Origin: an uncultured Clostridium sp.
GTDB lineage: Bacteria; Bacillota; Clostridia; Clostridiales; Clostridiaceae
Assembly (NCBI GenBank): GCA_903789665.1
Contig: CAIFEX010000003.1
Coordinates: forward strand, 62,001-126,000
Length of the DNA: 64,000 nt
Reading direction: 5' to 3'
The notes under the pieces are model-generated. The model worked only from the letters and a program-made list of their open reading frames with translations. It ran no database searches and had not been told where the DNA came from. Of this stretch, positions 55,314-64,000 are shown in pieces (position 1 is the stretch's first letter; the number at the start of each line of letters is the position of its first letter). Made by a program: the position numbers and the translations under genes.

Positions 55314-55353
55314 TTGCATATTCTGCACATTTATGCTATTATAATTATAATAA
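55314..55353 (+). promoter_or_regulatory. tpx promoter with PerR-like box
   Basis: TTGCAT (55314-55319), 17-nt spacer, TATTAT (55337-55342). Overlapping the -10 is TTATAAT-T-ATAATAA (55339-55353), 14 of 15 matches to the PerR box TTATAATnATTATAA. The local AT-richness lowers the weight of this match. Confidence 0.6.
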
Positions 55354-55395
55354 ATAATAATTCTCAATTAATATAATTTATTTGGAGGGATATAT

Positions 55396-55890
55396 ATGAA
55401 TTTAACATTTCAGGGAAAAAGCGTAAGACTCTCTGGCAGTCCTCTTAAAGTTGGCGATGCTGTGCCAAATTTTACTGTTATAAACAATGCAATGGATACA
55501 GTTTCTTTAAAAGACACAAACGGTGTTAGAATATTTTTAACAGTACCTTCTATAGACACACCGGTTTGTGATCTGGAGACCAGAACTTTTAACGAAAAAA
55601 CATCAGAAATTCCAGGCGTGACTGTATATACAGTATCCATGGATCTGCCCTTCGCCCAGAGCCGCTGGTGTGCAGCTAATGGAATAAAAAATGTAATTAC
55701 AGTATCGGATTTTAAAGATAGGACATTTGGTAAAAATTTTGGAACATACATGGAGGATTTAGGTCTGTTGGCCAGAACTGCCTTTGTAGTTAACAGCACA
55801 AACAAAATCACCTATGTAGAATATGTACCTGAAGTTACAAATCAGCCAAACTTCGATGCCATATTAAATGCCGCTAAAAAAGCAAAATAA
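55396..55890 (+). CDS. tpx: Thiol peroxidase (atypical 2-Cys peroxiredoxin)
   Basis: 164 residues. Peroxidatic Cys58 in PSIDTPVCDLET and resolving Cys92 in SRWCAANG, both in normal Tpx positions. Reduces hydroperoxides using thioredoxin. GGAGGG before the ATG; monocistronic with its own promoter and terminator. Confidence 0.95.
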   Translation: MNLTFQGKSVRLSGSPLKVGDAVPNFTVINNAMDTVSLKDTNGVRIFLTVPSIDTPVCDLETRTFNEKTSEIPGVTVYTVSMDLPFAQSRWCAANGIKNVITVSDFKDRTFGKNFGTYMEDLGLLARTAFVVNSTNKITYVEYVPEVTNQPNFDAILNAAKKAK

Positions 55891-55906
55891 AGTGAATATA
55901 CAGTAC

Positions 55907-55947
55907 AAAAGATTCCTGGATCCCAAAGGTTCAAGAATCTTTTTTTT
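55907..55947 (+). terminator. Terminator of tpx
   Basis: AAAGATTCcTgGA / TTCaAGAATCTTT stem followed by TTTTTTTT. It also lies just beyond the stop of the convergent AEC gene. Confidence 0.82.
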
Positions 55948-55960
55948 AACTTAATCTGAA

Positions 55961-56905
55961 CTATATAAATATCATGAATATTGGAATAACAACTATACAA
56001 GCAAGTGTAGTGATAACAGTCACAATGCTGGCATATTTGTAATCTGCACCATAACCTTTTGCTACAATACTTGTATTGGTCATTGCAGGCATAATGGATT
56101 GGATAATAAATACTTTCCCCATCAGCGGCGGTACATGGATAAAATGAAGCAGCAGCATAACCAAAACAGGTGAAAGAGCAAATCGGGCAGCAAGCAAAAT
56201 CAACAGTTCCCTATCAAATTTCAGTTCGGAAAATTTAACCGAACTCAGTACCAATCCAATGAAGATTAAAGCAAAAGGTGTCGTTGGAAATCCCAGATAG
56301 TTTAAAGTATCCATTACAAAATTCGGCAGATTTATTTTTAGGATGATTAGCAGAATCCCAACCATAAACCCCAGCAATGCAGGTGTTAGGATTTTTTTGG
56401 CTGTCGCTTTTGAAAAAAAAGAAACATTCTTGGCTAAATTTCCATCACGACTGATTTCATAATTTCCGATTGTCCAAAAATATGTTGTATTAACTATATA
56501 ATAAATCAATACATAGGGTACACTTTTTTGTCCAAACAATTCCAAGTTAATTGGAAGTCCAACAAAAAATGTATTAGAGCAAAAAAATATAGATCTAAAG
56601 ATTCCTTTATGTCTCCTTGGAACTTTGAGCAAATTGCTGATTAAAACAGACAGTATATACATGCTTCCCATGGAGATAAGTGGAACTAAAATTCCACTTA
56701 TCAGAGAAAAAAACTTACTGCGGTCAAAATTGCCAACTAGATTCCAAATCATATAACAGGGAAGTGCAATATTCAGCAAATATTTAGTTATCGCACTTCC
56801 AAATTTATCATCTATCCACTTTGCACGTGACATAAAATAACCAACCATTATCATTACAATGATCGGAATGATGCTTTCTAAAGATGTAAAAAAAGTAAGT
56901 AGCAT
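55961..56905 (-). CDS. AEC family transporter
   Basis: 314 residues, about ten membrane helices, auxin-efflux-carrier (AEC) fold. N-terminal LESIIPIIVMIMVGYFM and C-terminal SIMPAMTNTSIVAKGYGADYKYAS are typical. Members carry organic acids such as malate or malonate, but the substrate is unknown. Divergent from the glycine riboswitch unit. Confidence 0.88.
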   Translation of the reverse strand: MLLTFFTSLESIIPIIVMIMVGYFMSRAKWIDDKFGSAITKYLLNIALPCYMIWNLVGNFDRSKFFSLISGILVPLISMGSMYILSVLISNLLKVPRRHKGIFRSIFFCSNTFFVGLPINLELFGQKSVPYVLIYYIVNTTYFWTIGNYEISRDGNLAKNVSFFSKATAKKILTPALLGFMVGILLIILKINLPNFVMDTLNYLGFPTTPFALIFIGLVLSSVKFSELKFDRELLILLAARFALSPVLVMLLLHFIHVPPLMGKVFIIQSIMPAMTNTSIVAKGYGADYKYASIVTVITTLACIVVIPIFMIFI

Positions 56906-57030
56906 ATTATAAACTCCAGATTCTCAAAATAATTTTATATTAAAATATCAACGTCTATTTTACTCTAAATACACACAACATTCAATTTATAATAAAGTTA
57001 ATCTTAAGGTAAAATTATCACAACATCAAT

Positions 57031-57059
57031 TTGAATTATAATAAAAAACATGTTATAAT
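57031..57059 (+). promoter_or_regulatory. Promoter of the glycine riboswitch unit
   Basis: TTGAAT (57031-57036), 17-nt spacer, TATAAT (57054-57059). Confidence 0.82.
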
Positions 57060-57125
57060 CACTTTAATAATTTAACAGGCTGGATGAAGCTGGCGGAATA
57101 TATCCATAGACCGTTAGCTGACAAG

Positions 57126-57202
57126 CCTCTGGAGAGACTCGTAAAGAGCGCCGAAGGGGAAAACTGTCTACAGTGAAACTCTCAGGTAAAGAGGACAGAG
57201 GA
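57126..57202 (+). promoter_or_regulatory. Glycine riboswitch (single aptamer)
   Basis: CCTCTGGAGAGACTC, AGAGCGCCGAAGGGG, GAAACTCTCAGGTAAAGAGGACAGAGG: the gcvT-type glycine aptamer in full. The preceding 57076-57125 may be a degenerate partner. A terminator follows at 57258-57288. Glycine binding normally prevents termination. Confidence 0.92.
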
Positions 57203-57257
57203 TTTTATCCAAAATAGTAAATTTCTAATTATTTGCTGTTTTAATTCCTTGTTTACC

Positions 57258-57288
57258 AGAGATTAAATTTAATTTAATCTCTTTTTTG
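57258..57288 (+). terminator. Expression-platform terminator of the glycine riboswitch
   Basis: AGAGATTAAA / TTTAATCTCT stem (57258-57267 with 57273-57282) followed by TTTTTTG. Confidence 0.82.
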
Positions 57289-57332
57289 TTTCTTAAATAA
57301 TTATCAATATTGAAGGGAGATGAATTCAACAG

Positions 57333-57602
57333 ATGAAGGCATTCATAACTGTAATCGGAAAAGACAAAGTTGGTATTATCTACAAAATAACTTCTGTGTT
57401 GTTTGAAAACAATATAAATATTCTAGACATCAATCAAACTCTGATAGAAAATTATTTTACCATGATAATGCTGGTAGATTTAAGCAAAATGAAAACAGAT
57501 TTTACAAGCATAAAAAATATACTTGAAAATAAGGCAAGAGAAATGGGTGTTGATATCAAGATTCAAAGAGAAGACATATTTACTTCTATGCAAGAAATCT
57601 AA
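57333..57602 (+). CDS. ACT domain protein (UPF0237 type)
   Basis: 89 residues, a single ACT fold ([36 protein letters not shown]). Stand-alone ACT proteins bind amino acids and regulate partners. It precedes the UPF0210 gene by 17 nt, a widely conserved pair. GGGAGATG before the ATG. Because the pair is under a glycine riboswitch, glycine or a glycine-derived compound is the likely ligand. Confidence 0.9.
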   Translation: MKAFITVIGKDKVGIIYKITSVLFENNINILDINQTLIENYFTMIMLVDLSKMKTDFTSIKNILENKAREMGVDIKIQREDIFTSMQEI

Positions 57603-57619
57603 ACTGGAGTGTGAACAAT

Positions 57620-58978
57620 ATGATAAATACCAAAAACATAATGGAAACAATAAATATGATAGATAAGGAAAATCTCGATATAAGGACAATCACAATGGGC
57701 ATATCCCTCATGGATTGTATAGACAGCGACGGGAAGAAAGCCAGAATAAAAATATACGACAAAATAACCAGATGTGCTGAAAACCTGGTTAAAACTGCGG
57801 AACAAATCGAAACGGAATATGGAATACCAATAATACATAAAAGAGTATCCGTATCCCCCATTTCACTTGTGGCTCAATCAACCTCCGACAAAGACTATGT
57901 AAAATTTGCACAGACTCTAGACAAAACTACAAAAACCCTCGGTATAGATTTTATCGGAGGATTCACAACACTTGTCCATAAGGGTTATTCAAAGGGAGAT
58001 AGAATACTCATAGAATCCATACCTGAAGCACTGGCATCCACCAATAAGGTCTGCTCTTCGGTGAATGTTGCAACTACAAAAGCCGGAATAAATATGGATG
58101 CAGTAAAGGATATGGGGAGGATAGTGAAAAAAACTGCTTATCTCACCAGAGAAGACGACAGCATAGGATGCGCCAAATTGGTGGTATTTTCAAATGCTGT
58201 AGAAGACAATCCTTTTATGGCTGGGGCATTTCATGGAATTGGAGAAGCTGATACCATAATAAATGTAGGCGTAAGTGGTCCCGGCGTGGTAAAATCTGCA
58301 TTGGAGAAAGTAAAGGGGGAAAATTTCGGCACAGTAACTGAAACTATAAAAAAAACTGCTTTTAAAATAACCAGAATGGGACAATTAGTGGCTGATGAGG
58401 CTTCAAAAAGATTGAAAGTACCCTTTGGAATAGTTGACCTGTCATTGGCACCTACACCTGCAGTAGGAGACAGTGTAGCGAGAATTCTCGAAGAAATGGG
58501 ATTGGAAAGCTGTGGATGTCCAGGTACAACGGCAGCACTTGCACTTTTAAACGACTCAGTTAAAAAAGGTGGTATAATGGCTGCATCACAAGTTGGAGGT
58601 CTAAGCGGTGCTTTCATACCGGTAAGTGAAGATGAGGGAATGATAAATGCAGTAAATGCAGGTTCTCTCAATTTGGAAAAGCTGGAGGCCATGACATGTG
58701 TATGTTCCGTTGGACTTGACATGATAGGCATACCGGGAAATACACCGGAATCAACCATATCTGCCATAATTGCAGATGAAGCTGCCATAGGAATGATAAA
58801 CTGTAAAACAACTGCAACAAGGTTAATACCAGTTTATAATAAATCCGTAGGAGAAGAGGCAAATTTTGGTGGTCTCCTTGGAAAAGCTCCCATAATGCCT
58901 GTAAGCAAATTTTCCAGTAAACTTTTTATAAATAGGGGCGGCAGAATTCCGGCACCAATTCACAGCTTTAAAAACTAA
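57620..58978 (+). CDS. UPF0210/PFL family protein (DUF711)
   Basis: 452 residues. Conserved blocks [62 protein letters not shown] and [15 protein letters not shown]-like. Structures of the family show a glycyl-radical-enzyme-like barrel, but no activity is established. I use the ATG at 57620 (GGAG 10 nt upstream); the GTG at 57611 is too close to that site. Coupled with the ACT gene under a glycine riboswitch. Confidence 0.9.
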   Translation: MINTKNIMETINMIDKENLDIRTITMGISLMDCIDSDGKKARIKIYDKITRCAENLVKTAEQIETEYGIPIIHKRVSVSPISLVAQSTSDKDYVKFAQTLDKTTKTLGIDFIGGFTTLVHKGYSKGDRILIESIPEALASTNKVCSSVNVATTKAGINMDAVKDMGRIVKKTAYLTREDDSIGCAKLVVFSNAVEDNPFMAGAFHGIGEADTIINVGVSGPGVVKSALEKVKGENFGTVTETIKKTAFKITRMGQLVADEASKRLKVPFGIVDLSLAPTPAVGDSVARILEEMGLESCGCPGTTAALALLNDSVKKGGIMAASQVGGLSGAFIPVSEDEGMINAVNAGSLNLEKLEAMTCVCSVGLDMIGIPGNTPESTISAIIADEAAIGMINCKTTATRLIPVYNKSVGEEANFGGLLGKAPIMPVSKFSSKLFINRGGRIPAPIHSFKN

Positions 58979-59082
58979 AATGCCTAATTTGGCCTCAAAC
59001 ATATTTAGAATTATAAAATTAATACGATAAATTGTTATATTACTATATATTTCTAAATCAACAATATATGAGGTGAAACAAT

Positions 59083-60141
59083 ATGGCATGGGAAAAGAAA
59101 CTTATTCCAGTTACCGAACTAAAGCCTGGAATGATGTCTTCAGAAGATGTAATTTTTGAAGATAAAATGTTATTGTCAAAAAATAATATCGTTACAAAAC
59201 CTACTATAGATAAATTGAAACAAAATTACCTTGTGGATAAAATAGAAGTTTATGTAAAAAATGATTCTGATAGTCCATTAATTATTAAAACAAATACAAT
59301 ACAAAAAATAGAAAATGATTTTAACGAATTTTCTCTAAGTTTAAAACGTATATTCAACAACATATCTAAATTAAAAGTTCCTGAAATGAATGAAATAAGG
59401 ATTTTTTCAAAAAAAATACAGGAGGAATTTAAGTCCACGGGAATAGTTATCAGAAATATTGTGTTTTACGGCAGTGGAAATGACACCATATACAGACACA
59501 GTATAAATGTATCTGCTATAAGTTTCATATTGGGAAAATGGTTGAATTTCAGCCAGCGAGAATTAAATTTATTGACCTATTCAGCAATATTGCATGACTT
59601 TGGCAAAACCAAAATCAGCAAAGATATAATAAACAAAACCGGTGCTCTCACTCCAAAAGAATATAAAATTTTTAAAAATCACCCTATTATAGGTTATAAA
59701 TTCATAAAAAGCATTCCATACTTAGATCCCTCTGTAGGCTACGGGGTACTGATGCACCACGAGAAAATCGATGGATCTGGATATCCATTAGGTATAACTG
59801 GAGATAAAATACATGCATTTGCTAAAATAATAGCCATTGCAGATTTATTTGATGCTGTGAACTCTTCAAAATATCATAAAAAAGTAAGGGGTCCTTTTGA
59901 AGCCCTGAGGATAATTCAGGAACAGAGCTTGGAAAAACTTGATTGTAAATACTGCAGTGTATTTTTAAATCACATAATAAATTATTTCATGGGAGAAAAT
60001 GTGCTATTAAACAACGGGAAAAAATGCAAGGTAATTCAAGTCCAGATAAATGATCTTACAAATCCGCTGCTCCTAAGCGAAGATAATTTCCTGGATTTAA
60101 GAAAAGAAAAAGATCTGTATGTGGAAAAGTTGATCATATGA
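59083..60141 (+). CDS. HD-GYP domain c-di-GMP phosphodiesterase
   Basis: 352 residues. An N-terminal regulatory region (about 1-120) and an HD-GYP domain with His139, HD at 171-172 (LHDFGKTK), and HHEKIDGSGYP at 225-235, so metal and GYP motifs are intact. Cleaves c-di-GMP. GAGGTGA precedes the ATG. The terminator overlaps the stop codon. Confidence 0.9.
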   Translation: MAWEKKLIPVTELKPGMMSSEDVIFEDKMLLSKNNIVTKPTIDKLKQNYLVDKIEVYVKNDSDSPLIIKTNTIQKIENDFNEFSLSLKRIFNNISKLKVPEMNEIRIFSKKIQEEFKSTGIVIRNIVFYGSGNDTIYRHSINVSAISFILGKWLNFSQRELNLLTYSAILHDFGKTKISKDIINKTGALTPKEYKIFKNHPIIGYKFIKSIPYLDPSVGYGVLMHHEKIDGSGYPLGITGDKIHAFAKIIAIADLFDAVNSSKYHKKVRGPFEALRIIQEQSLEKLDCKYCSVFLNHIINYFMGENVLLNNGKKCKVIQVQINDLTNPLLLSEDNFLDLRKEKDLYVEKLII

Positions 60142-60160
60142 TCAACTTTTCCCCTTTTTT
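60123..60160. terminator. Bidirectional terminator between HD-GYP and chemoreceptor genes
   Basis: GGAAAAGTTGATC / GATCAACTTTTCC 13-bp stem (60123-60152) followed by CCTTTTTTAAA; the stop codon of the HD-GYP gene is inside the stem. Confidence 0.88.
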
Positions 60161-60164
60161 AAAG

Positions 60165-62144
60165 TCAAATCTTAAATTTTTGAATGATTACATTGAGCTT
60201 TTGAGCTGAATCCGACTGCTCTCTAGCAGTTTTATCAACTTGTATCATTTCCTGTGCGGCATCACTTATAATATCCTGAATTTGGTTGGTGCTTTCAGAA
60301 GACTTCTGTGCAATACCGGCCATGCCGCTTACCGCTTTAGTAACTTCATTTGTTGTGTTTTTAATATCTTCCGTCATAGAGGTCAGATGACTTAGAGAAT
60401 CGGATGTAAATTGGGAATCCTTGTAATATCTTTCTCCTGTACTCATATAATTATCAAGCTGCAAATTCACATTTTCATCAATAAATCTTAAAGTCTGATG
60501 ACTGGCGTCAGAGAGATTTTTAAAAGCTTCTTGAACTTTTTCCACTACATCTTGAATAGTAGAAACAGTTTCTGAAGACTGTTCGGCCAACTTCCTAACT
60601 TCTTCCGCAACCACTGCAAATCCCTTTCCATGCTCTCCTGCTCTCGCAGCTTCAATGGCCGCATTTAACGCCAAAAGATTGGTCTGTTCTGCAATATTCG
60701 CTATTATATCTGCCATTTCCTTTATCTTTGAAACTACTTTTCCATCCTCTATGGCTTTAAGTATATTCTTCTCTTCATCTTTATAAATGGATTTGCATTC
60801 TTCTATAGCCTCTTGGGCACTTTTTTGGACAGAAAGGGCATTTTCTTTGGAATTGTTTGCATTTTCATTCACATTCATAGCTTGATTGGATAACTGATTT
60901 ATATTCGAATCTATCTCTTCCACTGATGCAGTGACTTCCTGGGCTGAGGCCGTTGTTTCCTGCGAACCGTTTACTATGTCGCTTATGGATTCATTTATAT
61001 TCTGAAATTTGGATGTCATTTCCTGAACTGTAGCAGAGAGCTCCTGACTGGAAGCACTCATATTTTCAGAATTTTCAACTATGGTTTTAACTAGAGACTT
61101 TACATTCTTCTGGGCTGTATTGAGGGAAAGAGCTGTATCTGCAAATTCATCCCTTCTCTTCATATTTATAGGAGTACTAAAATCACATTTAGACAACCTT
61201 CTGGCAAACTGTTGTATCTGTGCCAGAGGTCCTGTAGCATATTTCGCAACAGCTATACCGCATATAACAGCTACTGCTATCATAACCAGCAAAACAATGA
61301 CAGCTGTAGTCAAATTATAATTTAATGCCTGGGCATAATCGCTTTTAGGGCTGACGGCCACAACTGTCCACCCTGTTTCCTTCGATCTATTAAATCCAGC
61401 TATTTTCGATTCCTTTCCCCGTCCGTACTTTATATTGCCCTGTTTTTCACCTAAGACGGACTGTCCGGAAGGAATTTCTGATTTTATATTTTTCATTATC
61501 TTGCTCCTGTCAGAATCTGCAATGATTGTACCTTCCCGTGAAATCAAAATGGCGTACCCGCTTTTCCCCACCTTAGTGGCAGTCAATCTATTCCTCAATG
61601 TGGACAAATCAACATCAAAAGCCACGGCACCCTTTCTTCCGTCATCAAGGTGTACTGCTTTGGCAAGAGTTATTACGATTTTACCTGTAAGAGCATCTTT
61701 ATATGGTCCGCTGACATATATGCCGCCATTGGAAGCCAAAGCCTTCTTGTACCATTCTCTTGATGTCGGATCAAAATTTTCAGGTATTTTTACAGATTCG
61801 GGATACACTGTCATCTGCTTTGATTCATCACCCAGATAAGATTGTAATATGTCATTATTGCTTCGTGTTATACTTCCCAATGCATTCAATAGACTTTCCC
61901 TGTTCTGGGAAAGTACATCTCTATTGAATGATAACGATTCCAAATCATGTTTCAAAGAAAGGTTATGCAAATCTATGTAGGAAACTTTTTCATTTGCAAC
62001 CTGGCGAGTCAATTCCCCTGCATTATCATTTATGATCTTAGATGCTATGGAAAAGGAAAAAACCGATACTATGACTACTGGTACTACAACTAGCAATATC
62101 AACAGTCCAATTAATTTATGATGTAGTGACATTTTATTTATCAA
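60165..62144 (-). CDS. Methyl-accepting chemotaxis protein with dCache ligand domain
   Basis: 659 residues. Membrane helices at about 10-32 and 278-301, a periplasmic-side dCache domain whose [11 protein letters not shown] and GPYKDALTG blocks match the amino-acid-binding dCache signature, HAMP (about 303-355), and a cytoplasmic signalling domain with [22 protein letters not shown]. Likely senses amino acids. The start is a TTG at 62144 with a run of seven G as its ribosome site; the ATG at 62132 is the alternative. Confidence 0.92.
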   Translation of the reverse strand: MINKMSLHHKLIGLLILLVVVPVVIVSVFSFSIASKIINDNAGELTRQVANEKVSYIDLHNLSLKHDLESLSFNRDVLSQNRESLLNALGSITRSNNDILQSYLGDESKQMTVYPESVKIPENFDPTSREWYKKALASNGGIYVSGPYKDALTGKIVITLAKAVHLDDGRKGAVAFDVDLSTLRNRLTATKVGKSGYAILISREGTIIADSDRSKIMKNIKSEIPSGQSVLGEKQGNIKYGRGKESKIAGFNRSKETGWTVVAVSPKSDYAQALNYNLTTAVIVLLVMIAVAVICGIAVAKYATGPLAQIQQFARRLSKCDFSTPINMKRRDEFADTALSLNTAQKNVKSLVKTIVENSENMSASSQELSATVQEMTSKFQNINESISDIVNGSQETTASAQEVTASVEEIDSNINQLSNQAMNVNENANNSKENALSVQKSAQEAIEECKSIYKDEEKNILKAIEDGKVVSKIKEMADIIANIAEQTNLLALNAAIEAARAGEHGKGFAVVAEEVRKLAEQSSETVSTIQDVVEKVQEAFKNLSDASHQTLRFIDENVNLQLDNYMSTGERYYKDSQFTSDSLSHLTSMTEDIKNTTNEVTKAVSGMAGIAQKSSESTNQIQDIISDAAQEMIQVDKTAREQSDSAQKLNVIIQKFKI

Positions 62145-62187
62145 AATTTTACCCCCCCGCAGTTTATTTAATTATATACTAGCATAT

Positions 62188-62823
62188 TTACTCTAATCTT
62201 GCCATTAGAAACATTATTTTTATGCCAAGTCCAACAAATTTTTCCTCATATTCTGTCATTATATTTTCATGAAAATCACTGTTGTGAAGATCATAAGTCA
62301 AATATTCTATTTTATAACCGCTTTCTGCAAAATAATCCTGGGATTCTTTAAAAAGATCGATGTCATCCGTTTTAAACCATATCAGGCTTCCCGTCTTTAA
62401 GAAATTCCTGTATTTATTTAAAAATACAGTATGGGTCAATCTCCTCTTTTTCTGTCTTCTCTTAGGCCAGGGATTGCAAAAATTTATATATATCCTATCA
62501 ATTTCCCCATTATCGAAAATTTCTTCGATTTTCATTATATTCATGGGTATTATCCGCACATTTTCCATTTCATTTTCCTTTACTTTTCTCAACGCATATA
62601 CCAGGACTTCATCCTTCAAATCAATCCCTATATAATTTATATCTATATTGTCAGCTGCATGAGTGCATAGAAACTTTCCCCTTCCGCACCCCAGCTCCAA
62701 ATATATTTTATTATTATTTCCGAATTCATTCTTCCACTTTCCCCTGTATTTTTGGGGTTCTGTTATAACAATAGGGCTAGCTTCGAGTTCAGGTCTGGCC
62801 CACCATTTTTTTCTAAGTCTCAT
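62188..62823 (-). CDS. trmB: tRNA (guanine-N7-)-methyltransferase
   Basis: 211 residues. [11 protein letters not shown] at the N-terminus, SAM motif [28 protein letters not shown] and the C-terminal TEYEEKF block. Makes m7G46 in tRNA. The start at 62823 has GAAGGG upstream. Confidence 0.94.
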   Translation of the reverse strand: MRLRKKWWARPELEASPIVITEPQKYRGKWKNEFGNNNKIYLELGCGRGKFLCTHAADNIDINYIGIDLKDEVLVYALRKVKENEMENVRIIPMNIMKIEEIFDNGEIDRIYINFCNPWPKRRQKKRRLTHTVFLNKYRNFLKTGSLIWFKTDDIDLFKESQDYFAESGYKIEYLTYDLHNSDFHENIMTEYEEKFVGLGIKIMFLMARLE

Positions 62824-62967
62824 ATTGTAAGATTCCCTTCCCATATCTGCAGTTCACACATTCGTACACAAAATACGAAATTTTTTTACAAAATACGATA
62901 ATTTTAGATAAATTAATTATATAATAGAATTAAAAACAGCCTGTATTAAAATTCAAGGTGGTAAATC

Positions 62968-63600
62968 ATGAAATATTTAAAGCGTTTAAAGTTACCAAAA
63001 AAAATTACAGCAATTATAATAATTGCCATTTTAGTTATCGGCATGCCGATTCATTTTGTATTAAAATCATATTTTAATACAAGTTTGTTTTCACAGGCAG
63101 GAAAATTAATAGACAAGATAACTTTAGAAATCTATAAAAAAAATTCTCCAAACGTGTACCTGCCGGAATATTTAAAATACCAGAATATAGACAAGAATAA
63201 ATTAAAAGCCTACTTAGCTACAAAGAATTCGCTGTTATGCAGGGATCCCTATTTCTCTACAATAATCAAAACCTCAAAGAAATTCAACTTAAATCCAGTT
63301 TTGATGTTTGCCATAACAGGACAAGAACAAAATTTCGTACCTGCAGACACACAAGATGCACCTAAAATAGCCAATAACCCCTTCAATGTACACCACAGCT
63401 GGAGGGAATACAATACAAACATAAAAGATTCCTCGAGGATAGCTGCCAAAACCATTATAAATTTATCTGCAAACAGACCTAAAGAAAACAATCCTTTTAT
63501 CTGGATAGGCAGCAAATATGCCGAAGACAAAAACTGGGGAAATGGTGTTCAATCCATATTTGAAGAAATAAATAATTACTACAGAACCCACAGCAATTGA
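62968..63600 (+). CDS. Membrane-anchored glucosaminidase-like wall hydrolase
   Basis: 210 residues. One N-terminal membrane segment (about 12-33) and a lysozyme-like region with PVLMFAITGQEQNFVP (candidate catalytic Glu), NNPFNVHHSW and YAEDKNWGNGVQSIFEEINNYY. This resembles glucosaminidase or SLT-type enzymes, in which NNxFxI and an ending YAxDxxYxxxV are typical. No wall-binding domain. GGTGG lies before the ATG. Confidence 0.6.
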   Translation: MKYLKRLKLPKKITAIIIIAILVIGMPIHFVLKSYFNTSLFSQAGKLIDKITLEIYKKNSPNVYLPEYLKYQNIDKNKLKAYLATKNSLLCRDPYFSTIIKTSKKFNLNPVLMFAITGQEQNFVPADTQDAPKIANNPFNVHHSWREYNTNIKDSSRIAAKTIINLSANRPKENNPFIWIGSKYAEDKNWGNGVQSIFEEINNYYRTHSN

Positions 63601-63608
63601 CATTCATT

Positions 63609-64000
63609 TTATATAATGCCGCTGGCTATTTTAATAAAGGCCTTATATATGGCGAATGATGGGATACCCACTACATATTTGGCTACCGGAGTAGCCACAA
63701 ACAACAGCAATATTATAATTTGATATCTGTATATACTATCCGATATCCTGTAAAATAAAGACGGAAAAATATCCCTCAGTATATGAAATCCGTCTAAACC
63801 CGGTATTGGTATCAGGTTAAATACAAATAACATACAATTTATATTTACAATATATAGTATAATTTTAATCACCAAATTAAAAATTGAAGAAGACTCTGTA
63901 ATCATACCGCCCCATTTATATACCAGTACTACCAGCACGGCAGCAGCAAATGCCACTGCCAAATTTGCCAATGGACCTGCAGCAGATACCTTTAGATCAT
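63609..64000 (-). CDS. Site-2 protease family protein (M50), 5' end outside the window
   Basis: At least 130 C-terminal residues, hydrophobic, with GPLANLAVAF (63999-63940 region) and NLIPIPGLDGFHIL, the second metal-binding motif of M50 rhomboid-unrelated intramembrane proteases. The HExxH motif must lie to the right of the window. The frame stays open to 64000. Confidence 0.85.
   Translation of the reverse strand, partial: DLKVSAAGPLANLAVAFAAAVLVVLVYKWGGMITESSSIFNLVIKIILYIVNINCMLFVFNLIPIPGLDGFHILRDIFPSLFYRISDSIYRYQIIILLLFVATPVAKYVVGIPSFAIYKAFIKIASGII

Noticed and set aside
1-64000. CRISPR arrays, insertion sequences and prophage
   Set aside because: No direct-repeat/spacer array, no transposase or integrase frame, and no phage structural gene was seen. 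The single HNH-type protein (31133-31528) has no phage neighbours.

Overview
The window looks like chromosomal DNA of a low-GC, endospore-forming Firmicute, most likely Clostridium sensu stricto. The evidence is the AT-rich base composition, strong AGGAGG-type ribosome sites, an alpha/beta-type small acid-soluble spore protein, a Spo0E-like phosphatase, class III fructose bisphosphatase, and many cis-acting RNA switches (two T-boxes, one SAM-I, two cobalamin and one glycine riboswitch). Species cannot be fixed from the sequence alone. No insertion sequence, prophage, CRISPR array or rRNA was seen. Most genes lie on the minus strand.

Layout. 1-1.8 kb: a T-box leader cut by the left edge, a spo0E-like small gene and adenosine deaminase. 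1.8-7.5 kb: the suf Fe-S cluster operon (sufC-B-D-S-U) behind a leader with two mutually exclusive hairpins, and upstream of it a SAM-I riboswitch with its terminator and a 53-residue YezD/DUF2292 protein. 7.6-16.9 kb: a DUF4317 protein, a membrane FxLYD protein overlapping a PDZ-less HtrA-like protease, thiI with its cysteine desulfurase, a polysaccharide deacetylase, a HAD phosphatase and cyclopropane fatty acid synthase. 17-25 kb: a CNNM/HlyC-type membrane protein, a tRNA-Gln remnant lacking its T-arm, a PocR-GGDEF-EAL protein, an S1-domain protein, a P1 peptidase, an ECF S component and a SIR2-like protein. 25.3-30.2 kb: a cobalamin riboswitch with its own promoter and terminators but no obvious client gene, a SASP gene, the cbiMNQO cobalt importer under a second cobalamin riboswitch, and trpP under a tryptophan T-box.

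30-42.9 kb: a CBS protein, small proteins, an HNH protein, fbp, a phosphohexomutase, a heavy-metal P-type ATPase, the csoR-copA-copZ copper operon, and envelope proteins including an L,D-transpeptidase. 43-51.3 kb: a complete-looking aromatic operon aroF-tyrA-aroB-aroA-aroC-pheA-aroE-aroK. It is preceded by a consensus promoter, a 42-codon leader peptide with 14 Phe/Tyr/Trp codons in 23, and an intrinsic terminator whose loop can pair with the leader stop-codon region. This is a textbook arrangement for ribosome-mediated attenuation. 51.4-64 kb: a CHAP/SH3 cell-wall hydrolase, SdpI-like and receiver-like proteins, an SDR, thiol peroxidase with a PerR-like site, an AEC transporter, a glycine riboswitch controlling an ACT + UPF0210 pair, an HD-GYP protein, a chemoreceptor, trmB, a glucosaminidase-like protein, and a site-2 protease cut by the right edge.

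The strongest candidates for something undescribed are the aromatic attenuator (50974-51290), the switch-like suf leader and its SAM-riboswitch neighbour, the orphan cobalamin riboswitch RNA, and the second regulatory layer suggested between the Trp T-box and trpP. Functions are family-level assignments made by reading motifs; no database search was run.
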